From NCBI RefSeq assembly GCF_022763305.1, contig NZ_JALEGT010000121.1, forward strand, positions 1-64,000: a stretch of DNA of 64,000 nucleotides, given 5' to 3'. This stretch comes from Marivita sp. GTDB lineage: Bacteria > Pseudomonadota > Alphaproteobacteria > Rhodobacterales > Rhodobacteraceae. The number at the start of each line of letters is the position of its first letter. Within the stretch, counting starts at the first letter, position 1. The notes under the pieces are model-generated. The model saw only the letters and a list, made by a program, of their open reading frames with translations. It was not told the origin of the DNA and ran no database searches. A program made the translations under genes and the position numbers. Positions 37,599 to 45,841 of this stretch are shown in pieces.

Positions 37599-38048
37599 CT
37601 AGCCCCGACCGTCCGGCTCTTCCAGCTTCACGCGCAATTCGCGCAGAACCGGGATCGCCGCACGGACCTTGGTGTCGCCCAGTTCTTCGACCATTTCGTT
37701 GATCAGCGGCGTGATCGCAGCTATCGCCGCATCCCGCGCAGACAGCCCTGCCGGACTGATGGACACCTGCTTTCGGCGGGCATCGTCCCAGTCGGGGCGG
37801 ATATGCACATAGCCTGCCGCCTCGAGCTTGCCCAAAGTGTTGGTCATGGCACCGCGCGTCACGTGAAACGCCTTGGCCAATTGTGCGGGGGTCTTTTCGG
37901 ATCCTCCCCGTGCCAATTGGTTCAGCACCGAAAAATGCGAAATCTCCATCTTGTTGGGCAACACGCGCGTCAACCTGTTCCGCAGCAACTGATCTGCGGT
38001 CAGCAATTCACTGAAGAGCGAAATGGCAAGGGGGCTGCTATCGGTCAT
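37599..38048 (-). CDS. MarR-family transcriptional regulator
   Basis: A 149-aa winged-helix dimer-type regulator. The recognition region is KTPAQLAKAFHVTRGAMTNTLGKLEAAGYV (about 50-82), and the wing DWDDARRKQVSISPAG is the standard MarR D-x-R-x(3) motif. Its ATG shares one base with the stop of the upstream nitrilase gene (TGATG), so it is translated from the comF-grxC-nitrilase-marR operon. It may regulate that operon, but no ligand or site is evident. Confidence 0.92.
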   Translation of the reverse strand: MTDSSPLAISLFSELLTADQLLRNRLTRVLPNKMEISHFSVLNQLARGGSEKTPAQLAKAFHVTRGAMTNTLGKLEAAGYVHIRPDWDDARRKQVSISPAGLSARDAAIAAITPLINEMVEELGDTKVRAAIPVLRELRVKLEEPDGRG

Positions 38049-38878
38049 CAGGGGCCAGTGAAGTCTCTATCATGCTGTAAAGATGGAATTTTATGTCGCG
38101 CTTGTGCCACGTGCGACATATCGAGGTCAACCAGGTGCACCCCGGGTTGCTGCCCCGCATCCAAAAGCACCTCGCCCCAGGGCGATACCGCAAGAGAATG
38201 CCCATGTGTTGTGCGTGGCTTGCCTGTACTTACGTCGTGCCGCCCCACTTGGGCCGGGGCCAGGACGAAACACCCGGTTTCGATGGCCCGGGCACGCAGC
38301 AACGGTTCCCAATGCATCGGTCCGGTTGCAGGCGAGAAGGCCGCAGGAACGGTCAGGATGTCAGCCCCAGCCTTGGCAAGCGCGCGATGGAGATAGGGAA
38401 AACGCACGTCATAACACACTGTCAAACCCACGCGGCCAAAAGGAGTATCGCCCACCACCGCCGCGTGACCGGGCGCAAACCCGGCCGATTCCCGAAATGT
38501 CTCGGTTTCCGTCACCTGAACGTCGAACATGTGCAGCTTGTCGTACTGCGCGGCAATCGACCCGTCCGGCGCGATCAGAAAGGACCGGTTCGCAAAACGC
38601 TCTTCAGGCGGTTCCGCTTTGAGTGCCAAAGACCCGATCAGAATCCATACCCCCAGGGTCGCGGCCTCATTCCGCAGACCAGCAAGGGTCTGATCCTCGT
38701 CCTGATGTACGAGAACGCTGCGCTGATGGCTGCGGCTGTTACTGATGCAATTCGTGACTTCGGGCGTCAGGATGAACTCGGCTCCGTCGCGCGCCGCATC
38801 ACGGATCAGGCCGGTTGTCACCCGAAGATTGGCAGCGGGATCATCCGAAGACGTCAGTTGGAGCAGAGCCGCACGCAT
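38048..38878 (-). CDS. Carbon-nitrogen hydrolase (nitrilase superfamily, Nit/omega-amidase-like)
   Basis: A 276-aa nitrilase-fold amidase with the full catalytic triad: E40 (FILTPE), K114 (QYDKLHMFDV) and C155 (GLTVCYDVRFP). The sequence around K114 and C155 is closest to the Nit1/Nit2 deaminated-glutathione amidase or omega-amidase group. It begins 5 bp after grxC, which fits a glutathione-related repair role; that link is inference. Confidence 0.93.
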   Translation of the reverse strand: MRAALLQLTSSDDPAANLRVTTGLIRDAARDGAEFILTPEVTNCISNSRSHQRSVLVHQDEDQTLAGLRNEAATLGVWILIGSLALKAEPPEERFANRSFLIAPDGSIAAQYDKLHMFDVQVTETETFRESAGFAPGHAAVVGDTPFGRVGLTVCYDVRFPYLHRALAKAGADILTVPAAFSPATGPMHWEPLLRARAIETGCFVLAPAQVGRHDVSTGKPRTTHGHSLAVSPWGEVLLDAGQQPGVHLVDLDMSHVAQARHKIPSLQHDRDFTGP

Positions 38879-38883
38879 GACGG

Positions 38884-39144
38884 TCAGGCTGCCAGCAACG
38901 GATCGAGCTTGCCAGCGCGATCAAGCGCATAAAGGTCGTCGCAGCCGCCGACATGGGTGCCGCCGATGAAGATCTGCGGCACAGTCCGACCGCCATTGGC
39001 GCGCTGGATCATCTCAGGTTTGCGCTCGGGATGGGACAGAACGTCGATTTCCGTGAATGTCGCGCCCTTCTGGGTCAGAAGGCGCTTTGCCGCGTGGCAG
39101 AATCCGCAAAGCGGCGAGGTGTATATTTCGATCTGGGGCATCAT
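38884..39144 (-). CDS. grxC: Glutaredoxin 3-type (GrxC), active site CGFC
   Basis: An ~86-aa dithiol glutaredoxin. The active site is CGFC (about C12/C15), where CPYC is common; GGRTVPQIFIGGTHVGGCDDLYAL provides the cis-Pro and GG glutathione-binding motifs. The track begins at a TTG; two in-frame ATGs follow (39144, 39141) behind GAGAGG, and either could be used. It is in the comF-grxC-nitrilase-marR operon. Confidence 0.95.
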   Translation of the reverse strand: MMPQIEIYTSPLCGFCHAAKRLLTQKGATFTEIDVLSHPERKPEMIQRANGGRTVPQIFIGGTHVGGCDDLYALDRAGKLDPLLAA

Positions 39145-39171
39145 CAATCCTCTCGGGTAAGTGTCGAGGAT

Positions 39172-39900
39172 TTAATCAGCCTTTGCAACGCGTGCCAGAA
39201 CCGTGACAAAAATCTCTCGACTCTGTGCGCTCTGGCAGGCGACCGCGCAGGCGGCAAGGGTGGCACCCGAGGTCATCACGTCGTCCACCAACAGGATCGG
39301 ACGGTCTCGGATATGGTCCGCTTTCCGAACCCGAACCGAGATCGCATCCGACAGTTCCGCGAACCGGGCATCCCGCGATTTGCCATCCAGAGACTGTGTC
39401 CGTCTGTGCCGGATCAGAACGTCGGGACAGAACTCCAGCCCAAGTCGCCGCGCGACGGCCTGAGCCAGAAGCGCAGACTGGTTGTATCGACGGGACAGCA
39501 ACCGGAAAAGATGGAGCGGAACCGGCACGACAATAGCGCTTGGCGGCAGCGCGGGTGGACACGCCGCCACCATCCAGTCCGCGGCCATCGGCACGATGTC
39601 ATGCCGATCTCCGTGTTTCAGCCCGAGAACAAGCCTGCGCGCGACACCGTCGTAGCGCACCGGCGCACGCCCCTGTGTCCACGGTCGGCCAAGCGACAGG
39701 CAATCGTCACACTGGACCGCAATGTCAGAGGTTCCGGGCAAAGAGACCCCGCACAAATCACAGACCAGTCCGGTGATGAATGGGGTTTCGGCAAAGCATG
39801 TGGCGCAGAGCCCATGTTCGTCCTGCACCATTCCGCCACACCCAAGGCAGCGCGGCGGGTAAAGCATGCGCAACGCCGTTTGCATTCCACGCTGCAGCAT
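39172..39900 (-). CDS. ComF-family phosphoribosyltransferase-like protein
   Basis: A 242-aa ComF/GntX family protein. N-terminal zinc-binding cysteines (PPRCLGCGG, CATCF, CDLCG, CDDC) precede a phosphoribosyltransferase-type domain ending in the PRPP loop ILLVDDVMTSGATLAACA. ComF is required for DNA uptake in naturally competent species and is widely conserved in others; no other competence genes are in this window. It starts 14 bp from the divergent methyltransferase-like gene. Confidence 0.93.
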   Translation of the reverse strand: MLQRGMQTALRMLYPPRCLGCGGMVQDEHGLCATCFAETPFITGLVCDLCGVSLPGTSDIAVQCDDCLSLGRPWTQGRAPVRYDGVARRLVLGLKHGDRHDIVPMAADWMVAACPPALPPSAIVVPVPLHLFRLLSRRYNQSALLAQAVARRLGLEFCPDVLIRHRRTQSLDGKSRDARFAELSDAISVRVRKADHIRDRPILLVDDVMTSGATLAACAVACQSAQSREIFVTVLARVAKAD

Positions 39901-39914
39901 CCTATCTGCCCTGC

Positions 39915-40736
39915 ATGTCCGACACTCCTACCTTGACAGACCGGCCCGCTCTTGCCCGCTACCGTGACCGCGCCCGGCGCGGCCCAGCGTTGTTCCTCCA
40001 TGAAGAGGCGCTGGCCGATGTGCAGGATCGGCTCGCTTTGGTTAACAAATCCTTTAGCGCGCCCGCCGTCGTGACACCTTTTCCCGACCTTTGGCGCAAC
40101 GCGTTCCCAACGGCCTGTCTTGTGGATGATACTGAGGTGCTCGACCTATCGGAGACCACCCATGATCTGGTCATCCACGCCATGGCGCTGCATTGGGCCA
40201 ATGACCCGGTCGGCCAGTTGATCCAGTGTCGGCGGGCGCTCAAACCGGATGGTTTGCTGCTGGTTGTCGCTTTGGGCGGGCAAACCCTGCATGAGTTGCG
40301 CGCGGCCTTGGGTCAGGCGGAGATCGAGATCACCGGAGGTCTGTCTCCCCGAGTGGCGCCGATGGGCGAAATCCGTGATCTTGGCGCTCTTCTTCAGCGC
40401 GCCGGACTTGCACTTCCTGTGGCGGACAGTGCCGTGCTCAGAACCAGCTATGCGTCCCCCGTGCACCTGATGCACGACTTGCGCGCGATGGGCGAAACCA
40501 ACGCCATGTCGGCGCGCGTTCGGACCGCGACCCGCAAGAGCGTGATGCTCCGCGCCATGGAACTCTATTCCGAAGCCTACTCGGACGAAAATGGTCGTGT
40601 CACGGCCACGTTCGAGCTGATCACCCTGACCGGTTGGGCACCTGATTCGTCGCAACCCCAACCATTACGACCAGGACCTGCAGCGCATCGCCTCGCCGAC
40701 GCGCTGAACACGGTAGAAACGCCGCTCAAAGATTGA
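39915..40736 (+). CDS. BioC/NDUFAF5-like methyltransferase-fold protein lacking the SAM glycine loop
   Basis: A 273-aa protein from the ATG at 39915 (the track ORF starts inside comF). The N-terminus (ARYRDRARRGPALFLHEEALADVQDRL) and middle (DLVIHAMALHWANDPVGQLIQCRRALKPDGLLL, GGLSPRVAPMGEIRDLGALLQRAGL) match the NDUFAF5/BioC family, whose mitochondrial member acts on a complex I subunit. Where motif I (VLDxGCGxG) should be, the sequence is LALVNKSFSAPAVVTPFPDLW, without the glycine-rich loop. It may therefore be non-methylating or bind SAM unusually. hemH follows after 56 bp. Confidence 0.85.
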   Translation: MSDTPTLTDRPALARYRDRARRGPALFLHEEALADVQDRLALVNKSFSAPAVVTPFPDLWRNAFPTACLVDDTEVLDLSETTHDLVIHAMALHWANDPVGQLIQCRRALKPDGLLLVVALGGQTLHELRAALGQAEIEITGGLSPRVAPMGEIRDLGALLQRAGLALPVADSAVLRTSYASPVHLMHDLRAMGETNAMSARVRTATRKSVMLRAMELYSEAYSDENGRVTATFELITLTGWAPDSSQPQPLRPGPAAHRLADALNTVETPLKD

Positions 40737-40757
40737 CCTGACCCAGATAGAGGTTAG

Positions 40758-40769
40758 TTAGCCCGCTAA
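40758..40769. promoter_or_regulatory. Small palindrome TTAGC-CC-GCTAA upstream of hemH
   Basis: Perfect 5-bp arms with a 2-bp centre lie in the 56-bp gap between the methyltransferase-like gene and hemH, about 25 bp before the hemH ATG. It could be an operator or part of the promoter; no known site matches. Confidence 0.3.
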
Positions 40770-40792
40770 ACGACGTGAAGGAAGCAGGCCAG

Positions 40793-41857
40793 ATGTTGGA
40801 CGCAACAAAAACAGCACAACGCCCCACCCACGCCCCGACGGATCATCCGAAGGTGCCCGCGGAACGGGTTGGCATTCTTCTCGCCAATCTGGGCACACCG
40901 GATCACTATTCCTACTGGCCGATGCGCCGCTATCTCAACGAGTTCCTGTCGGATCGCCGGGTCATCGACTACAGCCCATGGCTGTGGCAGCCGCTGTTGC
41001 AACTCATCATCCTGACGAAGCGTCCGTTCAGTTCAGGCGAAGCGTACAAGTCGATCTGGAACGAGGACGAGGGTGAAAGCCCGCTCATGACGATCACCAA
41101 GGCACAGACAGCCAAGATCACCAAGCAAATGCAGGATCGCTACGGCGATCAGGTGATGGTCGATTTCTGCATGCGCTACGGAAATCCGTCGACCAAATCC
41201 AAGGTCCGCGAAATGGTCGATGCCGGATGCCGCAAGATCCTGTTTTTCCCACTGTACCCGCATTATGCGGGCGCCACATCTGCCACCGCCAACGATCAGT
41301 TCTTTCGTGCGCTGATGGACGAAAAGTGGCAACCGACGGTACGCACGGTCGATCCCTACTACCAGCACCCGCTTTATATCGAAGCGCTCGCCCAGTCGAT
41401 CGAACGCGCCTATGCCAAGCTCGAAACCCGTCCGGATATCCTTGTCTGTTCCTACCACGGTGTGCCCAAGCGCTACCTGATGGAAGGCGATCCCTATCAC
41501 TGCCAATGCCAGAAGACGACGCGCCTGCTCAAGGAACGGCTGGGCTGGGATGACACCGAGATCACCACGACCTTCCAGTCGAAATTCGGCCCGGAAGAAT
41601 GGCTGAAACCCTACACAGTGGAAGAGGTCGCGCGTCTGGCCGAGGAAGAGAACAAGAAAAACATCGCGGTCTGTGCACCTGCGTTTTCAGCCGACTGCAT
41701 CGAAACGCTGGAAGAGATCAACGAAGAGATCAAGGAAAGCTTCGAAGAAGCGGGCGGTGAGCATTTCACCTACATCCCCTGCCTCAATGACGACGATGCT
41801 CACATCGCGGCATTGTCGGCCGTCATCGAAGAAAACCTCAACGGCTGGCTTGGTTGA
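40793..41857 (+). CDS. hemH: Ferrochelatase (HemH)
   Basis: Inserts Fe2+ into protoporphyrin IX, the last step of heme b synthesis. 354 aa from the ATG at 40793; the track starts six codons earlier at a GTG. GILLANLGTPDH at the start, LFFPLYPHYAGATSAT, catalytic H222 in CSYHGVPKRYL, and E304/E307 in ADCIETLEEI. The cysteines in YHCQCQ (~236-238) are notable, but I do not see the C-terminal [2Fe-2S] set of animal ferrochelatases. Fourth heme gene in the window. Confidence 0.97.
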   Translation: MLDATKTAQRPTHAPTDHPKVPAERVGILLANLGTPDHYSYWPMRRYLNEFLSDRRVIDYSPWLWQPLLQLIILTKRPFSSGEAYKSIWNEDEGESPLMTITKAQTAKITKQMQDRYGDQVMVDFCMRYGNPSTKSKVREMVDAGCRKILFFPLYPHYAGATSATANDQFFRALMDEKWQPTVRTVDPYYQHPLYIEALAQSIERAYAKLETRPDILVCSYHGVPKRYLMEGDPYHCQCQKTTRLLKERLGWDDTEITTTFQSKFGPEEWLKPYTVEEVARLAEEENKKNIAVCAPAFSADCIETLEEINEEIKESFEEAGGEHFTYIPCLNDDDAHIAALSAVIEENLNGWLG

Positions 41858-41878
41858 CGAAAAGCGGAGAACGGCACA

Positions 41879-41894
41879 AGGAACGCGCGTTCCT
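41879..41894. repeat. Perfect 16-bp palindrome AGGAACGCGCGTTCCT
   Basis: It lies between the convergent hemH and receiver genes and overlaps the receiver stop. With a CGCG centre the hairpin stem would be 6 bp at most, and no T tract follows, so it may be a weak shared terminator or a binding site. Confidence 0.4.
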
Positions 41895-42240
41895 AGCCGT
41901 CCGCGTGTCCAAGGAAAGATTCAAGCTCTGCCTGCTTGATAGGCTTTGGCATCAATGGCACCGCCGAAAGGCTTGCCGGGATGACGTACTGCGAATAAGC
42001 GGATGAAAACGCGATGGTCACGCCTCGTTCCTGAAGCACTTCGGCGACAGCGAAAGACGTGACATCTCCGCCAAGGTTGATATCCAGCACGGCATGGCTG
42101 GGTGTCTGATCCGCAATCGCGGCGAATGCATCCTCCTGCGAGACGCAGGGGCCAATCACGGTGTGTCCCATTTTGTGAACCATGGCTTCGAGCATGGTCG
42201 CGACCACCATGTTGTCTTCGACGATCATTACGGTCTTCAC
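41893..42240 (-). CDS. Single-domain response regulator (receiver only)
   Basis: 115 aa from the GTG at 42240 (VKTVMIVEDNMVV), which has GGAGA upstream; the 159-aa track ORF adds an unsupported N-terminus. A bare receiver with acidic E/D residues in MIVEDN, phospho-acceptor D53 in AVLDINLGG, conserved Ser/Thr in FSSAY and Lys in MPKPI. There is no output domain. It is encoded divergently, 305 bp from an HWE kinase, and is probably its substrate, as is common for HWE kinases paired with lone receivers. By convention such receivers act by protein interaction or as phosphate sinks. Confidence 0.9.
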   Translation of the reverse strand: MKTVMIVEDNMVVATMLEAMVHKMGHTVIGPCVSQEDAFAAIADQTPSHAVLDINLGGDVTSFAVAEVLQERGVTIAFSSAYSQYVIPASLSAVPLMPKPIKQAELESFLGHADG

Positions 42241-42545
42241 GGCGTTCAGTCTCCGCCAGTCATTGTCACAGAATGTCGCAAGTTTAACGCTGAAAGTAAA
42301 TCGGCATGGTGCGGCGCTTGCAGGACAAGCGGGATATTGATCAGGACTCGAGGCAAGATCATGAACCGCCAATCTGCATTGATGTGCTGGTATGGTCTCC
42401 AGAACCTGACTGGGAATTGCCGATTGCTGCCAATCGCCGGTTGGTGTCGGACGAGACTTCTCGACAGGAAGGGCTCAACCACCTACGCTCAAGGGCCTGT
42501 TCCCCAACGCGGCACAGGTCAATTTGCTTCCGAAGGCGTGCGTCG
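42241..42545. other. Divergent promoter region between receiver and HWE kinase genes
   Basis: About 305 bp without a supported gene. The track extends both neighbours into it, but these extensions lack ribosome sites. It should hold the promoters of both genes. I saw no clear EcfG (GGAAC-N16/17-CGTT) element by eye. Confidence 0.5.
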
Positions 42546-44624
42546 ATGACCACAAGCGGAGCCCGCAGACTGTTGGTTGTGTTCCTCCTGATTTTATCGG
42601 GCACATCGGCCTCTGCCGAACAGCGGGTTCTGTTTCTATCGGATTTTGCATCCATCACTCCTGGATACCGTGCGATGGAGAACGGCATCGCCGACATCTT
42701 GGGGGATGACTTTCGGTTCTTTCATTCCGAGTTTCTGAATGACCGGGACCTGACCGCCGACGAAGCACGTATGACGTCGATCGTGGATCTCTACGCCCAG
42801 AAATATGAAGCGACCGGAATAGATGTCGTCGTCAGCTACGGTCCTCAGTCAGATATCCTGGCCGGCCAGATAAGGGATCGCCTGACAAACGCGCGCATTC
42901 TGAGGATTTTGCTGGCGCCCCCGACGTATGACCTCCTGCCTCAGGACGTGGAAATCTCGGTCGAAGCCGACTTGCATCGGATTTTCGAGGAAATCTTCAC
43001 CTTGTCCGAGCCGGACACCATCCTGTTTACCGGCGAAACAACCGGCCAGCCCTGGCGCGACGGTGAAACGGCTGTCTTTCGCGAGGCGCTTGAAGCCTAC
43101 GGGTTTGATGGTGAACTGATCGACATGCTCAATCAGCCATTGAGCGAAGTGGAACAGCGGGCGTCCGCACTTTCGGAAAACGCGATCGTCGTTTCGCTGC
43201 TATGGTTCTCGGATGGGGAGGGGCGCCCGCTCTATCCTTATCAAGCAATCGACCGCCTGATCGAATCCGCCTCGGCGCCTGTCTTCACCATCCTGAGTGA
43301 ACATGTAGGGCGCGGCGCTCCGGGTGGGCTCGTCGTCAGTCGCGAAATGATGGGACGCGGGATTGGCCAAGCTCTTCTGGATATGGAACAGGATGTCGAA
43401 CCGATGGCCACGATGCCTGCGATGCGGCATGTCTATAATTGGGACGCTTTGCAAAAATGGGGTCTCACACCCGCAACGTTTCCCGACGATGCCATCGTTT
43501 TGAACACGCCCCCACCTCTCTGGTATACCCACCGCCGACAGTTGATCGCCTCAGGCATACTTGTCGTTCTGCTGTTGAATGCCTTGGTGCTGGCTCTTCT
43601 GCTTGCGCGTCAGAGAGCGCTGTCCAATCGAAAGCTCGAAACCTATGTCGAGCAGCTTAACGTCGCCCGCAAAGCGGCCCAGATCGGGTTTTTCCGTCGA
43701 ACCTATGGCGTTGACGAAATGTACTGCGATGAACGCTTTCGCGAACTGTTCGGTCTGCCTCTGACCGGCCCTGTCTCTGTCGATGAGGCAAACGGCAAGG
43801 TTCACGCCGACGATGTTGCCACGATGCTTGAGGAAACCAGGCGCTGCCGGGATCCGGCGTACCCATCAAACGAATACGAAGGCGAATTTCGGATAGATTG
43901 CGGACCGATGTCTCCACCTCGTTGGGTGCATGCCCGGGGAGAGGTGCATTTCGAAGACGGGACGGCCAAGACATTTACCGGGGCGGTTTATGACGTCACG
44001 GATTATCGGGAAGCCGTCAAAACGCGGGATGTTCTGATCGAGGAGCTGAACCATCGGGTCAAGAATACGCTGTCCGTTGTACAGGGACTGGCGTTCCAGA
44101 CCTTTCAGGGGGCCGACAATATCGAGCACGCGTGCGAGTCATTTTATGCCCGGCTGACCGGGCTCTCGACCGCGCATGACCTTTTGGCAGCGGCAAGCTG
44201 GGAAGCGGCCGAAATACATGACGTTGCCGAAAAAACGCTGATCGGTTCAAGAAACATCTTCATGTCGGGTCCGCATGTGCAGCTGCCACCCAAGCTGTCG
44301 CTCAGCATCTCGATGGCATTGCACGAACTGCACACAAACGCGATCAAATACGGGTCGCTGTCCCAAGGTGTTGGCCATGTCGACCTGGAATGGTCCACAA
44401 CGGAACATCGCGGATCAAAAACGCTGCACCTGACCTGGACTGAAACCGGTGGTCCGCACACGAAAGAGCCATCTACTCAGGGCTTCGGTCTCGTGCTGGT
44501 GTCCAAGATCGTTCCAAAGGACAATGGCGGGGAAGCAAAACTCGTATTTCGCGAGACCGGGGTCCGGTACGAACTGACCGTGCCGATCAAGCCTGAGAAG
44601 AATCTGGTCGGCCCAAAGGCTTAG
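42546..44624 (+). CDS. HWE-family sensor histidine kinase with periplasmic binding-protein-like sensor
   Basis: 692 aa from the ATG at 42546 (AAGG upstream); the track ORF adds 80 unsupported residues. Signal peptide at 1-24 (RLLVVFLLILSGTSASA), then a ~300-residue periplasmic region starting EQRVLFLSDFASITPGYRAMENG that resembles ABC substrate-binding (PF04392-type) sensors. A transmembrane helix follows at ~332-354, then a PAS domain (~365-490) and the kinase: H503 in LIEELNHRVKNTLSVVQG, N box ALHELHTNAIKYGS, and the defining W-x-E in LTWTETGGP. The ligand is unknown. A receiver-only partner is encoded divergently. Confidence 0.92.
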   Translation: MTTSGARRLLVVFLLILSGTSASAEQRVLFLSDFASITPGYRAMENGIADILGDDFRFFHSEFLNDRDLTADEARMTSIVDLYAQKYEATGIDVVVSYGPQSDILAGQIRDRLTNARILRILLAPPTYDLLPQDVEISVEADLHRIFEEIFTLSEPDTILFTGETTGQPWRDGETAVFREALEAYGFDGELIDMLNQPLSEVEQRASALSENAIVVSLLWFSDGEGRPLYPYQAIDRLIESASAPVFTILSEHVGRGAPGGLVVSREMMGRGIGQALLDMEQDVEPMATMPAMRHVYNWDALQKWGLTPATFPDDAIVLNTPPPLWYTHRRQLIASGILVVLLLNALVLALLLARQRALSNRKLETYVEQLNVARKAAQIGFFRRTYGVDEMYCDERFRELFGLPLTGPVSVDEANGKVHADDVATMLEETRRCRDPAYPSNEYEGEFRIDCGPMSPPRWVHARGEVHFEDGTAKTFTGAVYDVTDYREAVKTRDVLIEELNHRVKNTLSVVQGLAFQTFQGADNIEHACESFYARLTGLSTAHDLLAAASWEAAEIHDVAEKTLIGSRNIFMSGPHVQLPPKLSLSISMALHELHTNAIKYGSLSQGVGHVDLEWSTTEHRGSKTLHLTWTETGGPHTKEPSTQGFGLVLVSKIVPKDNGGEAKLVFRETGVRYELTVPIKPEKNLVGPKA

Positions 44625-44675
44625 AAATTCACCTTGGACGCAGGTGACGATCCAGAGGATGCACTGTCGGGAATC

Positions 44676-44706
44676 AAAAAAGGCGGTGCTGACGCACCGC
44701 CTTTTT
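44676..44706. terminator. Bidirectional terminator between HWE kinase and small membrane protein genes
   Basis: AAAAAAGGCGGTG-CTGACG-CACCGCCTTTTT: a 7-bp GC-rich stem extended by A-T pairs, with T tracts on both strands, serving convergent genes. Confidence 0.92.
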
Positions 44707-44728
44707 CTATAGGATAATCCGCTGTGGA

Positions 44729-44920
44729 TTAGTCCGAAGCAGCAGCAGCCAGCAGTACGAGCAGTACCAGCGGGATGATGATGCCAGCGGACGAGGAGCT
44801 TGCTGCGGCTTCTTCAACCACAACCACCGGCTCCATGACCACGTCGTCTTTTGCGTAGGAACCGGCCATTGCTGTCGAAGCAGCACCAGCGAACGCGGCG
44901 GCGAGAACGAGTTTCTTCAT
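44729..44920 (-). CDS. Small membrane protein with signal peptide, acidic linker and C-terminal hydrophobic helix (63 aa)
   Basis: The ATG at 44920 has an excellent GGAGGTTAAT ribosome site; the track ORF adds 19 residues without support. The protein has a classic signal peptide (MKKLVLAAAFAGAASTAMA, cleavage AMA-GS), an acidic Val/Glu/Pro linker (VVMEPVVVVEEAAASSSS), and a C-terminal hydrophobic helix (GIIIPLVLLVLLAAAA) ending in SD. I associate this architecture with a family of small Rhodobacterales proteins present in several copies per genome and of unknown function. Strong translation signals and a strong terminator suggest abundant expression. Confidence 0.85.
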   Translation of the reverse strand: MKKLVLAAAFAGAASTAMAGSYAKDDVVMEPVVVVEEAAASSSSAGIIIPLVLLVLLAAAASD

Positions 44921-45066
44921 ATTAACCTCCAGATATTTGCATGTCGGCGCGCATAGCAACACACGACAGGCACCCAAGACTTACCTCGTAAGACTCTCTA
45001 ACCAGTATATCGTGCCAAATGCAAACCTATCTTATCGCTCGACTTTCCAGCTTCGACGCCATGTCG

Positions 45067-45666
45067 TCAAATTAGCAACACCTGCGTGCCAACTTTCGCC
45101 AACTCGTAAAGTTCCTCGATATGCTCGTTGTAGAGCCCGATGCACCCATTCGAAGACCGCCGTCCGATCTTGCGTGTGTCATGGGTTCCGTGAATGCGGT
45201 AATAGGTCCAGCTCAGGTGAAGCGCGCGGGTACCAAGCGGGTTGTCAGGACCCGGCGGAACATAATCCGGCCATTCGGGGTTGCGGATCTTCATCGACGG
45301 TGTCGGACGCCAATCCGGCTCGGGATCCTTGAGCGTAACTTCCGTGCGGCCGCGCCGTGTGAGGTCTTCTGTCAGCGGCACGGAGGATGGATACAGCCGG
45401 TAATTCCCGTTCTCTTCCCAGTAGTGAAGCGCCCGCGAATCGATGTCGACAAGGATCGCACCCTTTGTCAGGTTGCTGAAATAGGGCTGCCAATCCAAGG
45501 TCCGGAAGCTCGAGATGTTGCGGCGGACAACCTGCGACAGATCGCGCTCCATTTCGACGGTCGAGCCATCATTGACGTCCTGCGCGACGGCGGGCGTCGC
45601 CACGAGCGCCGCGGTTCCCGCAAGGAAACCGCGGCGGTTTATTGGAAAACGAGTATTTTCTGCCAT
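45067..45666 (-). CDS. L,D-transpeptidase (YkuD), Tat-exported
   Basis: A 199-aa periplasmic L,D-transpeptidase forming 3-3 peptidoglycan crosslinks or attaching proteins. The twin-arginine signal is PINRRGFLAGTAALVATPAVA. The catalytic motif is H159 in YRIHGTHDTRKIGRR and C175 in SSNGCIGLYN. AGAGGCCAG precedes the ATG. Divergent from the CAP lipoprotein gene; a second YkuD gene lies 0.8 kb downstream. Confidence 0.95.
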   Translation of the reverse strand: MAENTRFPINRRGFLAGTAALVATPAVAQDVNDGSTVEMERDLSQVVRRNISSFRTLDWQPYFSNLTKGAILVDIDSRALHYWEENGNYRLYPSSVPLTEDLTRRGRTEVTLKDPEPDWRPTPSMKIRNPEWPDYVPPGPDNPLGTRALHLSWTYYRIHGTHDTRKIGRRSSNGCIGLYNEHIEELYELAKVGTQVLLI

Positions 45667-45841
45667 TTTCTGGCCTCTGCGTAAGCATGGAAATTCGGAA
45701 GTTGTGTCTCTAGTCTATATGGCGTGAATGCCTCAGTCGCAATTCAAAGGAATGTCATATCGGCAATTCTCGGCTTTGTGTGTTTGCTCCTCCCCCGGAC
45801 TGGGGCTAAGCCCGGGAACGACCGAATTTGGGTGGCCTATC

